A stretch of DNA of 64,000 nucleotides from UBA6663 sp044226485 (GTDB lineage Bacteria; Chloroflexota; Anaerolineae; Anaerolineales; UBA6663), in NCBI GenBank assembly GCA_044226485.1, contig JBGAGY010000001.1, positions 558,001-622,000 on the forward strand. Direction: 5' to 3'. The notes beneath the pieces are model-generated. The model was given only the letters and a program-made list of their open reading frames with translations. It searched no databases and was not told where the DNA came from. Shown in pieces: positions 41,840 to 50,429 of this stretch. The translations under genes and the position numbers were made by a program. Each line of letters begins with the position of its first letter. Position 1 is the stretch's first letter.

Positions 41840-42628
41840 CTATGACCAGGGACGTTGCACGCTATCATGTTCTAGCTTCGCCCAGCGGGCTGATTCGGTC
41901 CCTCGATCGGCGATGTGCGCATGGAATATCGCCCGACCGCCCGTAAAGCGATGCAGCTTCGGACTGAACCCGGCGCTGGTCAGCATATCCTCCATTCCTT
42001 TACAGTTTGGCGCCCACCAGTTGGTTCGATCTCCGTTGAGCTCGTCGTTAGGATAGAACTGTGCCAGGGGCGTCGCTGTCAGCTTCGGAGCCAGTTCTTT
42101 GAGTTGACCTATCTGCCCGCCTGGGAGGACCCAATGCTCGTCGCATACCTGTGTCTCAAGGATCAGGGTTCCGCGACACAAGTCCCTCAAGATGTCCAAC
42201 CCCAGCAGCGGATATCTCAAGTGATAGAACACGCCTAGAAACAGCACATAGTCGAATTGGCCCAATGTTTTGGGGTCGAGGTTGTACACCGATAATTGAT
42301 GGTGCGTCACCTGACTGTTCAGGATGTCTCGAACGAGGGCAAACCCTGAATCGTCTGCGTGGACACGGTCGACGGCCGTAACGCGGGCTCCGCGGCGCTC
42401 GGCCTCAAAGCTGAAGAAGCCCTCAGCAGCACCGATGTCCAGCACGCTCAAGCCGTCCAGACGATCCGGCCAACCCAGGAGGTCTCGTGCCGCGATGGAA
42501 TTGGAGTAGCCAGGGGTCAACAAGCCCTCAGCCAATTCGATGGTGTGATACCAGAAAGGTCGAGATGCGATCTTGGCTTCGATCTCCTCACGCGTATAGC
42601 GAGACGGCGGTCTCGAAAAGTCGGGCAT
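41840..42628 (-). CDS. Class I methyltransferase (DUF1698/CmoB-like)
   Basis: 262 residues from the ATG at 42628, preceded by AAGGAGAAG. The SAM-binding motif I reads VLDIGAAEGFFSFEAERRG, with TAVDRVHADD after it and LFLGVFYHLRYPLLGLDIL as motif IV. The WYHTIEL start and FYHLRYP resemble the CmoB-like tRNA wobble methyltransferase group, but similar proteins are common in glycan loci, where they methylate sugars. Last gene of the inverted operon. Which role it has is not decided by sequence. Confidence 0.75.
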   Translation of the reverse strand: MPDFSRPPSRYTREEIEAKIASRPFWYHTIELAEGLLTPGYSNSIAARDLLGWPDRLDGLSVLDIGAAEGFFSFEAERRGARVTAVDRVHADDSGFALVRDILNSQVTHHQLSVYNLDPKTLGQFDYVLFLGVFYHLRYPLLGLDILRDLCRGTLILETQVCDEHWVLPGGQIGQLKELAPKLTATPLAQFYPNDELNGDRTNWWAPNCKGMEDMLTSAGFSPKLHRFTGGRAIFHAHIADRGTESARWAKLEHDSVQRPWS

Positions 42629-42670
42629 GTAACTTCTCCTTGAACGGTCGCCCCAAAACAGATGCATGCC

Positions 42671-45265
42671 TTAGGCGGCCAGTTGTTCTCGCAGACGATG
42701 CAATCTAGCCAGCATGCGTGTGCCCACCGCCACCGGGCTAAGCTCGTGTGCGATGTCCGCGGCGGCACGGGCACCGATTCTAGCCGCGCGGTCCGGGTGG
42801 CCCACAATCTCGCGCATGTGTTCGGCAGCTTGATCGACATCGGGATCCGCCCACACGTCGTTGCGCCGATACGGGCCATAATCTCCATCGATGGGAACGA
42901 TACGATAGCCCGTCAGGTAACTATTGGCAGGCGTCATAAACTCCATATTTCCCGAATAGGCTGTGGCAATAACGGGCTTACCCAGCGCCATAGCCTCCGC
43001 CATCGTCAGACCAAATCCTTCACTTCGATGAAGTGAAACGTAGACATCAGTTGACGCAAAAAGGCTGGCAAGCGTCGCCCGGTCCATGTACTCCCCGATC
43101 AGACGCCCGCCCACAGCCAGGACTTCGCGTTCCAACCGTTCAGCCTCGGGGCCAGCCATTTGCAGATTCGTGGCTTTGATGATCAGGCCGACACCCGCAT
43201 AAGCCGGTCCAAAAGCCCGTCGGTAGGCCTCTACAACGGCAAGAGGGTTCTTTCGCTGTATGTAACTGGCGGCGTCAAAGCTGAAGAAGAACAGCGTGTC
43301 CTTCTCAGCCAGCCCGAGGGCCGCCCGCCCACGTGCAGCTGCAGTGCCCGCCTGCACGGCAAGTCGCACATTGACGATCGGAACCGAAGAAACCGAAGCC
43401 AGGGCGCCCTGGAGAAAACCGCTATCGACCCAGATCTCCTGGAAGCTGTCGAAACGGTCGTGCCACATCGCCGGAAAGTTCGCGGTTTCCCAATGCCAGA
43501 AGCCAATGGTGGGATGTCCGGCGAAGAACTCGGCACCCAATAACTGACGGGTCTCGGGCACCATATCGGCGTTGACCACGAGCAAGTTGACCGCGTACGG
43601 ATTGCCAACAGGCAGGTGGCTGATCGACGTATCCTCGGAACGAGCCCAATCTGGGTTGGTGAGGTCCGTGATCGCCACCTTGCAGCCCACAGATTGAAGC
43701 GAGCGGGCAATCGAACGGAGCGCCTCGCCCACTCCGGTCTCCGCCCGGGCATAACCGACCAGATTGACGCCGCTCCAGTCGGAAACCGATTGGGTTGAAG
43801 CAGGCGCGAGTGTTGCCTCGAGAGGACGAGCCGTTGCCGGGCTTGTAGGCTGACGACGGTCATGGGCCATGCGCCACAGATCCCCGGACATCCGAGGTCC
43901 CAGGAGCTTCTTGAGCGGGCGAGTGAGTCCCAGGCTACGCAGGGGAGCTCGCAGTCCGTAGTACATCCGCTTCATCAACGAGGGTGGTCCCTGACGATAC
44001 AGCGCCGCCCGTGCGTGCTCGGCCAGATCTTCGTTGGAGGGGGGAACTGGCTGCGTGGTGGAGTTGGCCGCCGGCATCAGAGACAGAGCGCGGGCCGTAT
44101 CCGGCTGCTGTAGAAACCACTCCGAGAAGGGCGCACTATGCTCGCCCATCGGGTCCGGGAAGAGTTGTTGGAGATACCAACTCTGCGCCCAGGCATCCAG
44201 AGCCATACGATTGATGATCCGCCTCCGATGTGCTCCTTGTTCTGCGTCGCTCTTGAGCCATGCCAGGTACCCAGCTGGGTCCTGCGCATCAAAGGGCCGG
44301 GGCCAACGGCCTTCGCCATCCATGTTTCGCCACAGGTACCGCAATGCATCGGCGATCGGCGTGCCATCGGTGAAGCGCCCATACGCATAGGGCCAATGCT
44401 TGACAGTGGCTTGCCCGTTTGCAAGCAATCTGTCGCGGTATGCATAAAAGAGAGGTTTCAATTCCGGTCGTTCAGTGAGCGAAACGCGGTCTTGATATTT
44501 CGAGACCGCATTCACGTCATCCATCGGCAGGCCGCTGAAGTGGAAGAACGTCAGAGGCACGTCGTTGACGACCCAGGCCTCGCGTGTCTGAACCATGGAC
44601 CGATGGTTCAGGTTCCAATACGCCACGTTATGCCCGGGATCACGGAACACATGGGCGCCCGCGAACACACCGGGCACAAGATCGATCCAGCGTTGATCCA
44701 CGAAAATGCCGCGTGGGAAGTCGACAACGCAATCCCTCAAGAGGCGAGCTTTCCACCAGGTCAACAGTTTTGTTGTCGCCGGCCCTCGCTTGAGACCAAT
44801 GAAGCCCAGGTTATGAACTCCGGCGCGCAGGATGTAAACATCATCGGGCTGCCGCCCATCATCGAGGAAGTCAAGCACATGGGGGGTCAGGACAATGTCG
44901 TGAGTATCGAGCAGTGCCTGCAACTGCTCCAGCGGCCGGTAGACGTAAATGTCCGGGTCGAAATAGATTAGCGCCGAGATCTCTTCGCGCTCAAAGAGCC
45001 GCTCGAGGAAGAACGGCTTGACGGCCGTGTTGAACTCAGTGACGTTGTATCGAAACGCCATTTGATCGAAGTCAGGGATACCGAGATCGCGGGCCTCGAT
45101 CAGCGTGAAGTCCTCGGCAGCCGGGTCGAAGTAGTCGTCGACATGATCAGCAAGCAGCACGAAAGCAGGAGCGCCAGGATGGTAACGATGAAACGACTCA
45201 ACCAGCGTTCTGGCGTGGGCCAGGTAATTCTTCGAGACGATCGTGCAAATGGCGAGTTCGGGCAT
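42671..45265 (-). CDS. Fused glycosyltransferase: GT8-like N-terminus and GT4 C-terminus
   Basis: 864 residues. The N-terminal 300 are GT-A, GT8-like: AICTIVSKNYLAHARTLVES, then the metal-binding YFDPDIYVY (DxD) and a late HFSGLPMDDVNAVSKY. A linker of about 200 residues follows. The C-terminal GT-B domain (about 500-864) has the GT4 site with E-x7-E in SEGFGLTMAEAMALGKPVI. Two catalytic domains in one chain could add two successive linkages. The gene is 7 nt after the previous one and in the same operon. The GT4 half opens VNLVGYARAETGVGEALRS, as in multi-domain O-antigen transferases. Confidence 0.82.
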   Translation of the reverse strand: MPELAICTIVSKNYLAHARTLVESFHRYHPGAPAFVLLADHVDDYFDPAAEDFTLIEARDLGIPDFDQMAFRYNVTEFNTAVKPFFLERLFEREEISALIYFDPDIYVYRPLEQLQALLDTHDIVLTPHVLDFLDDGRQPDDVYILRAGVHNLGFIGLKRGPATTKLLTWWKARLLRDCVVDFPRGIFVDQRWIDLVPGVFAGAHVFRDPGHNVAYWNLNHRSMVQTREAWVVNDVPLTFFHFSGLPMDDVNAVSKYQDRVSLTERPELKPLFYAYRDRLLANGQATVKHWPYAYGRFTDGTPIADALRYLWRNMDGEGRWPRPFDAQDPAGYLAWLKSDAEQGAHRRRIINRMALDAWAQSWYLQQLFPDPMGEHSAPFSEWFLQQPDTARALSLMPAANSTTQPVPPSNEDLAEHARAALYRQGPPSLMKRMYYGLRAPLRSLGLTRPLKKLLGPRMSGDLWRMAHDRRQPTSPATARPLEATLAPASTQSVSDWSGVNLVGYARAETGVGEALRSIARSLQSVGCKVAITDLTNPDWARSEDTSISHLPVGNPYAVNLLVVNADMVPETRQLLGAEFFAGHPTIGFWHWETANFPAMWHDRFDSFQEIWVDSGFLQGALASVSSVPIVNVRLAVQAGTAAARGRAALGLAEKDTLFFFSFDAASYIQRKNPLAVVEAYRRAFGPAYAGVGLIIKATNLQMAGPEAERLEREVLAVGGRLIGEYMDRATLASLFASTDVYVSLHRSEGFGLTMAEAMALGKPVIATAYSGNMEFMTPANSYLTGYRIVPIDGDYGPYRRNDVWADPDVDQAAEHMREIVGHPDRAARIGARAAADIAHELSPVAVGTRMLARLHRLREQLAA

Positions 45266-45271
45266 GGCAGG

Positions 45272-46588
45272 TCAACCTACGGATGTTGGATGTGCTCGGT
45301 TTGCAATGACGTCTCGATACACATCTATCACCTGAGCCGCCACCGCCCGCCAATTGTAACGCTCGAGCACCTTCGCTTGTCCACTAGCACCAAGGGAATA
45401 GGCGAGGTCGGTCTGTCCCAATAATTGGGACAGACGCTGCGCGAAGTCCTCAGCCGTATCACAGAGCATGCCGTCCACCCCATCCTGGATCAGGGATGCC
45501 ACTGGCCGACACGCGCGGTTACCGAGGACAGGTTTTCCTCGGATCCAGGCCTCAAGAATCACCATGCCAAAACTCTCGTGCTCGCTCGGCATGATCAACA
45601 CGTCACAGGCATCGTAAGCGTCGATCAGGTCGGCCCTGGGCAGCACGTTGAGATATCGAACGGAGGGGCTTTCCAGCGGTTTCGCATCGGCGTCAGCCCC
45701 GATCATCACAAGAACGACGTCTTCGCGCCCCAGTCGTTCGACGGCTTCCATGGCCAGGTCGTAACGCTTCCCCGGCTCCTTTCGGCCCACGTAGAGGACG
45801 ATCTTGCGATCGCCCAGCGCATACTTGGCGCGAAAACGAGCGCCAGAGACAGTGGGGCTGAGAAAATCCTCAAGGTCGACGCCGGCCCCCACAAGGCGGG
45901 GCCGAGACTTTGGCCACAACCGGCCGATCAGATCGGTGCTGTAGGGCGTCAGTGTCAACAACGCATCTGCAGACGTGAGTGAACCGCTCAATGTGGTGGA
46001 GTAGTGGTAGAGATCATCGGGATGAAACAGAGGGAGAATGACGACCGGCACGCCCTTGCGCCTGGCAATCCACGTGACCTGTGGCAACAGCGAGAAAGGC
46101 ATGAATCCGGCCAGTATCACATCGTATTGGCTGGCTACGCGCTGCAGGCGAGACAACATCGACCAGGACCACGGGCCGAGTCCTGCTCGAGCAAGCAAGT
46201 CGAAGATCCGGGGCCGTGTCAGTCCACGACGGACGTAGTAATCGGCGAGATGTGGTGACCCTCGCATCATCACGCCATGAAGCCGTTCCTCGTCATGCCA
46301 CCGACGAAGAACGAGGCGCGACAACAAACCGCCGACAGAACGGGGCCAGTTGAAGGTCACTGGGAACCGCTCTACCGTGATGCCGTCGATGTGTTGTACG
46401 CCCCCGGGATAATCGTTCTGCCAGGCAGTGACGAAAGCCGATTCAAGCCGAATGCGGTTGGAACGGGTGGCGAACACGTCCACCTCAACGCCCTGTTCAA
46501 CCAATGTCCGCGACAGCATGTATTCGTAGTGTTCGGATCCATTCATCAACTCGCGTCCGAACAACGGAAAGATGTGCAAGCTTTTCAC
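45272..46588 (-). CDS. GT4-family glycosyltransferase
   Basis: 438 residues, complete GT-B. The N-terminus KSLHIFPLFGRELMNGSEHY is the donor-side first strand and loop. The C-terminal nucleotide-sugar site has YVGRKEPGKRYDLAMEAVERL and E-x7-E in HESFGMVILEAWIRGKPVL. Overlaps the upstream GT2 gene by 4 bp. Retaining glycosyltransfer to a growing cytoplasmic polysaccharide is expected; the sugar is unknown. Confidence 0.88.
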   Translation of the reverse strand: MKSLHIFPLFGRELMNGSEHYEYMLSRTLVEQGVEVDVFATRSNRIRLESAFVTAWQNDYPGGVQHIDGITVERFPVTFNWPRSVGGLLSRLVLRRWHDEERLHGVMMRGSPHLADYYVRRGLTRPRIFDLLARAGLGPWSWSMLSRLQRVASQYDVILAGFMPFSLLPQVTWIARRKGVPVVILPLFHPDDLYHYSTTLSGSLTSADALLTLTPYSTDLIGRLWPKSRPRLVGAGVDLEDFLSPTVSGARFRAKYALGDRKIVLYVGRKEPGKRYDLAMEAVERLGREDVVLVMIGADADAKPLESPSVRYLNVLPRADLIDAYDACDVLIMPSEHESFGMVILEAWIRGKPVLGNRACRPVASLIQDGVDGMLCDTAEDFAQRLSQLLGQTDLAYSLGASGQAKVLERYNWRAVAAQVIDVYRDVIANRAHPTSVG

Positions 46589-47970
46589 GGCGAAGTCTGC
46601 TCAAAGGCTATGGATCGAATGGCGCTGCCGAGCAACGCCCCATAATCATCCAGGAACGGTACCGAGTTCAGGATCACGCACTCATACACGCCGGGGGGCA
46701 ATTCACACACGAGGTGATGCTTTTGCCAGATCCAACCAGTATTCGCGTCAACAACCTGGACGCTCCAGAGCGGGTCGACCTCTCCGACCTGACGTACCCA
46801 TAACGTCACCCTTTGAGGGCCGCGTGCGCACGGTATCCATTCGAGGGTGATGCGCGTACTGGGATCGTTCAAGCGAAAAAACGAAGACGCATGAGGACCT
46901 GTCCATCGGAAAGCACGCCCGGAGTCGTACCCCACAGGGTGCCATCCATACTGAAGACGACCGATATCCCGTTGACCATCGAGACTCAAGACAGGCTGTG
47001 CCTGATTGAGGTCCGGCGAGAACGCGCGATTATCCTCGACAGCGGGGTCGAAGGAGCCCCAGGCAGGCGTCAACGCCGAGACGAAATCCGCGTTTTCCAG
47101 TCGGAGCCGCCAGCGCCACCGAAACGTGGACAACAATCGCCACACATTCCAGACCCATGCCTTGAGACGCAGACCGCCACGTCCATCTGGGGCAAACAGG
47201 AGTCGACCTTCCATCCAAAGCCAGCGTGGAAGCCATCGGGCAGGAAAATAGCGCAGCACCAGCCGGAGGCGTGCCCGCTCGCTTAGAAGATACTTGTCTG
47301 CGACAAACTGCGCTGAGAAATTGAACTCGTGATCGATCCACGCTGCCGGCGCTGTGACTACGCGGTACCCAAGCTTATGGACCCGAAGTCCCACCTCGAC
47401 ATCGTCGTAGTAGTTGGCTACCGCCTCATCCAAGGGACCGAAGCGGTCGAACACAGCGCGCCGGACGACCATCCCGCACCCCATCGGATAAACGACTTCG
47501 TCCGGAGGCTGCAGAAATTCGTATGGCTGCTGGATACCCTGGTCGCGTCCATAACCCTGATAATTCAACGCTCCACCGATGCCGTTCACGATCAGGGGAT
47601 GGCGGGCGAAGAACACCATGGAGGCCACGGCGCCGATGGTGGGATCAGACTCGAGTCGCTCGACGGCGCGCTCAAGCCAGTCGGGGGCAGCAAAACCATC
47701 ATTGTCGATAAACGCAATGATGTCTCCAATCGCGTATTGCAGCCCAAGGTTACGGCCACCAGGACATCCACGATTGTACGGACTTTGGATCACGGAAAGG
47801 CGTCCGCATCGCATGAACCGCTCGAGCAACGCCATGCTCTCATCGGTCGACCCGTTGTCGACCACAATGATCTCGTAGTCCGAATAGGTTTGATCCAACA
47901 ACTGGCGCAGACAACGTTCTAACACCTGTGCGCCGTTGACATTTAGCACGATGACGCTGACGTGACACAT
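46585..47970 (-). CDS. GT2-family glycosyltransferase with C-terminal extension
   Basis: 461 residues from the ATG at 47970, with GGGGAG upstream (a TTG at 47982 is possible). The GT-A core shows SVIVLNVNGAQVLERCL, VVDNGSTDESM, AFIDNDG as the DxD-like site, and GCGMVVRRAVFDRFG as the acceptor loop. After about 310 residues there is an extra domain of about 150 residues, beta-rich, with DRDIGRLQYGWHP-like aromatic content that may bind sugar. Rhamnosyl- or N-acetylglucosaminyl-type inverting activity is typical of this group. Confidence 0.82.
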   Translation of the reverse strand: MCHVSVIVLNVNGAQVLERCLRQLLDQTYSDYEIIVVDNGSTDESMALLERFMRCGRLSVIQSPYNRGCPGGRNLGLQYAIGDIIAFIDNDGFAAPDWLERAVERLESDPTIGAVASMVFFARHPLIVNGIGGALNYQGYGRDQGIQQPYEFLQPPDEVVYPMGCGMVVRRAVFDRFGPLDEAVANYYDDVEVGLRVHKLGYRVVTAPAAWIDHEFNFSAQFVADKYLLSERARLRLVLRYFPARWLPRWLWMEGRLLFAPDGRGGLRLKAWVWNVWRLLSTFRWRWRLRLENADFVSALTPAWGSFDPAVEDNRAFSPDLNQAQPVLSLDGQRDIGRLQYGWHPVGYDSGRAFRWTGPHASSFFRLNDPSTRITLEWIPCARGPQRVTLWVRQVGEVDPLWSVQVVDANTGWIWQKHHLVCELPPGVYECVILNSVPFLDDYGALLGSAIRSIAFEQTSP

Positions 47971-48015
47971 AATCGGGTTCAACTCCCCAAAAAATACTGG
48001 CCGGCGGCGGCCACC

Positions 48016-49671
48016 CTACTCCGGCACATCGGACCTGGAGCGGGCACGCGCATCACGTATTTTTGCCCGCTGTTGGCTCATTAACATATACACCTCGCGC
48101 TCCGCTGCGCGGCGTTCCGCCTCCTGTTCCGCCGTCACCGCCAGCGTCGGGGCTGGCGGAACCCGCTTGATGAGGCCGACCTGCCGTGCCAGTCGACCCA
48201 AAACGCGGGACCGTAAGCTTGATGGGGGTGCGAGCCGGGCGCGCCAGCGCCAGATAAGCGTCATTAGCCGCCAGGCGACACCACTTCGGATGGCCTGAAG
48301 CTCAGTTTGCGCGCCGCTGAGGGCGATCTTGAGTTCCTCGATTTCATTGGCTTTGAGATCGAGGCTCCGCATGGCCCAGCGTCCACGCTCCAAAGCATGT
48401 CGCAGTTCCTCCGTTTCCGCGACGATTGGGCGCATCGCCTCGATGACATCTTCCGCCTGGCGAAGGTCCTCTAAGAGCAAGGTGTTCTCATGCTCGATCG
48501 CGTCTACCCTCGATTGAACGATCTTCTTCTCAGCCTCAAGGCTCTCGGCCTGAGCCCGCCAGTTCACCCACTGCTCGTTCAGCCAGGCTTTTCCCCGCTC
48601 CAATTCCGTCACCCAGGCCTTGAGTTCACCTATCTCCTGTTCTCGACGGATTTCGCCGGTGCGATGGATCTCACGTTCGGCAACCTGATGCCGGGCGCGT
48701 TCGGCATTGAGCAGTTGCTCACGGCGAGAGGCGACCTGGCGCAACAGCCCATACTCGTTGAAGTAAGTGGTCAGGCCCTTCGCCGTCAAGGCGCGGGCGA
48801 CTTCACCGATCGAGTCTTCACGAGCGTTCAACGCTTCGAGGCATTGCCCGATCTCAAGCTTCGCTACCGCTGGACCCTCAGCCTCTGCGGCCGGGCCCGC
48901 TCGCAGCAGCTGTGCCAGATCAGAGAGCACAGTGGCTGCGTCGGATTGCCTGAGACAGGCCCGAAGGGGCCAAAGCAAAGACGGTGGCCACCGGCCCGAC
49001 CTGACGAAACTGATCGTCAGGGAGTAAGCCACGAATCCAACGATGTCGACGGCGCGGCTGTCCGGTGTCGCGGGTACGCAGCTATTGAAGTCGATCCAGA
49101 CGGCGACGCCGGGCTCCGTCACAATCGCATTGTAGGGGAACGGGTCATTGTGAGCGATGCCAATAGCGTGCAGCTGAGCCAGCCCTTCCGCAAGGTCAGC
49201 CAGGGCCGAGGAGAGCTGTGGCCACGGAAGGGTTGACGCAGCGGGTTCCGTCGACTCGCGGAACAGGCGACGATGCCAGGCGGGCCGCGTCTCGTCATCG
49301 ACCAACACGGTCCCTTTCACGACCGGCATCATGACACTGCACGCGCACACTGCCGACACCGGAGCAACGTAACGAGGCTTTGACTCGCGGAGAAGCCGCA
49401 ACAAAGCTGGGCGATCCACTGCAGCCGTCGAGTCGCTGGCAAACGGCATGAGAGGATGGTTACGATGATGCCGATCCTGCGAGACATTGAGCCAGAGGTG
49501 ATCGCCGGCCAGAACGGCCACGCTACCGCGAAACACACCGTGAGCTACGATCTCGCCCTCCGACGGACACGATCGCAGAACACATACATCGGAGCAGGGC
49601 TCGATGACATAGCGGGGCCTGTCACCCCGATCAGGAGCGTGATTCGATGCGGGGTCGACCAGTTTGATCAT
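48016..49671 (-). CDS. Kinase-like protein with long coiled coil (WbdD-kinase-like)
   Basis: 551 residues from the ATG at 49671. A protein-kinase-like fold is indicated by the catalytic loop H174-N-D176 through N181 (IAHNDPFPYN) and IDFN at 193-196, as in sugar and aminoglycoside kinases. From about 315 to 465 the sequence is a near-continuous coiled coil (AERARHQVAEREIHRTGE, ELERGKAWLNEQW), followed by a Trp-rich patch (WRLMTLIWRWRARLAPP) able to touch a membrane or partner. The order kinase then coiled coil is that of E. coli WbdD, which phosphorylates the chain end and measures chain length. Its neighbours are a methyltransferase, Wzt and Wzm, the partners of WbdD. The assignment is inference. 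Confidence 0.62.
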   Translation of the reverse strand: MIKLVDPASNHAPDRGDRPRYVIEPCSDVCVLRSCPSEGEIVAHGVFRGSVAVLAGDHLWLNVSQDRHHRNHPLMPFASDSTAAVDRPALLRLLRESKPRYVAPVSAVCACSVMMPVVKGTVLVDDETRPAWHRRLFRESTEPAASTLPWPQLSSALADLAEGLAQLHAIGIAHNDPFPYNAIVTEPGVAVWIDFNSCVPATPDSRAVDIVGFVAYSLTISFVRSGRWPPSLLWPLRACLRQSDAATVLSDLAQLLRAGPAAEAEGPAVAKLEIGQCLEALNAREDSIGEVARALTAKGLTTYFNEYGLLRQVASRREQLLNAERARHQVAEREIHRTGEIRREQEIGELKAWVTELERGKAWLNEQWVNWRAQAESLEAEKKIVQSRVDAIEHENTLLLEDLRQAEDVIEAMRPIVAETEELRHALERGRWAMRSLDLKANEIEELKIALSGAQTELQAIRSGVAWRLMTLIWRWRARLAPPSSLRSRVLGRLARQVGLIKRVPPAPTLAVTAEQEAERRAAEREVYMLMSQQRAKIRDARARSRSDVPE

Positions 49672-49710
49672 AGAGGCGGAAGGTTCTCGACAGCAATCCA
49701 CTCGATTGCT

Positions 49711-50421
49711 TTATGAAAGGCGGTAGATCGTGCGAAGGTCACCCAGGGCCGTGGCACTCGTCCCGAGCACCGTCACCTCACGAAACAATCCTGCAGCGAC
49801 AAACCAATCGGGCAGAGACAAGGTCTGCTTCCGGGCGTCAGTTTCGTACTCTGGGCCCTCGAAGTACAACACATCCCTTGTCAAAGCGGCGATTCGGCGC
49901 AACGTGCGCTCGATCTCCGCCTCGGGTTTGGCACCCAAAGGCGTGCTTGCATATCCTTGAAACCACTGGTGGACGACGCTCAGCAGCAAGCAGATATCGA
50001 AGGCGGGCTGCGACCGGTCCACGAAAGCCGTGGCGTCAATGGTTTCGAACCGAACGCGCTCCATCAACTTCAACTGGAGTCGGCCACGCTCGGCCAGGCT
50101 CAGGGGAGGCTCGGGATACCAGCCTTGCGACATTGCCGCCACGTTGTCATCGATCCCCACGACATCATATCCCAGCAGGCCAAGACCCAGGGAAAACAAC
50201 CCGCTGTTGCAGCCGACATCCAGGACGCGCCGCGGGCACTTGAGCCCTAGCTCGTTCAGGTCATTGAGAATCAGCAAGAGCCTGTCGATGCCGGCGCGTT
50301 CGAAGGTGCTGGCGCTCGGCAAAGCGTCAACCACAGCCTGATAGTCGCCCCACCGAATGGCGTCGAGGACATTCATATCGGGCCAGACTGGCAGATAGGT
50401 CTTTGAACGAGAATTGTCCAT
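49711..50421 (-). CDS. Class I methyltransferase beside Wzt (possible chain-terminating)
   Basis: 236 residues from the ATG at 50421; the frame extends to 50481 but that part overlaps the end of wzt. Motif I is VLDVGCNSGLFSLGLGLLGY, then VVGIDDNVAAM, and ICLLLSVVHQWFQGY as the post-motif region. WbdD fuses such a domain N-terminally to its kinase and methylates the phosphate that blocks further chain growth. Here the two are separate genes 39 bp apart in the same order. The start overlaps nothing and lies 8 bp after the wzt stop. Confidence 0.72.
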   Translation of the reverse strand: MDNSRSKTYLPVWPDMNVLDAIRWGDYQAVVDALPSASTFERAGIDRLLLILNDLNELGLKCPRRVLDVGCNSGLFSLGLGLLGYDVVGIDDNVAAMSQGWYPEPPLSLAERGRLQLKLMERVRFETIDATAFVDRSQPAFDICLLLSVVHQWFQGYASTPLGAKPEAEIERTLRRIAALTRDVLYFEGPEYETDARKQTLSLPDWFVAAGLFREVTVLGTSATALGDLRTIYRLS

Positions 50422-50429
50422 GGAGACGC

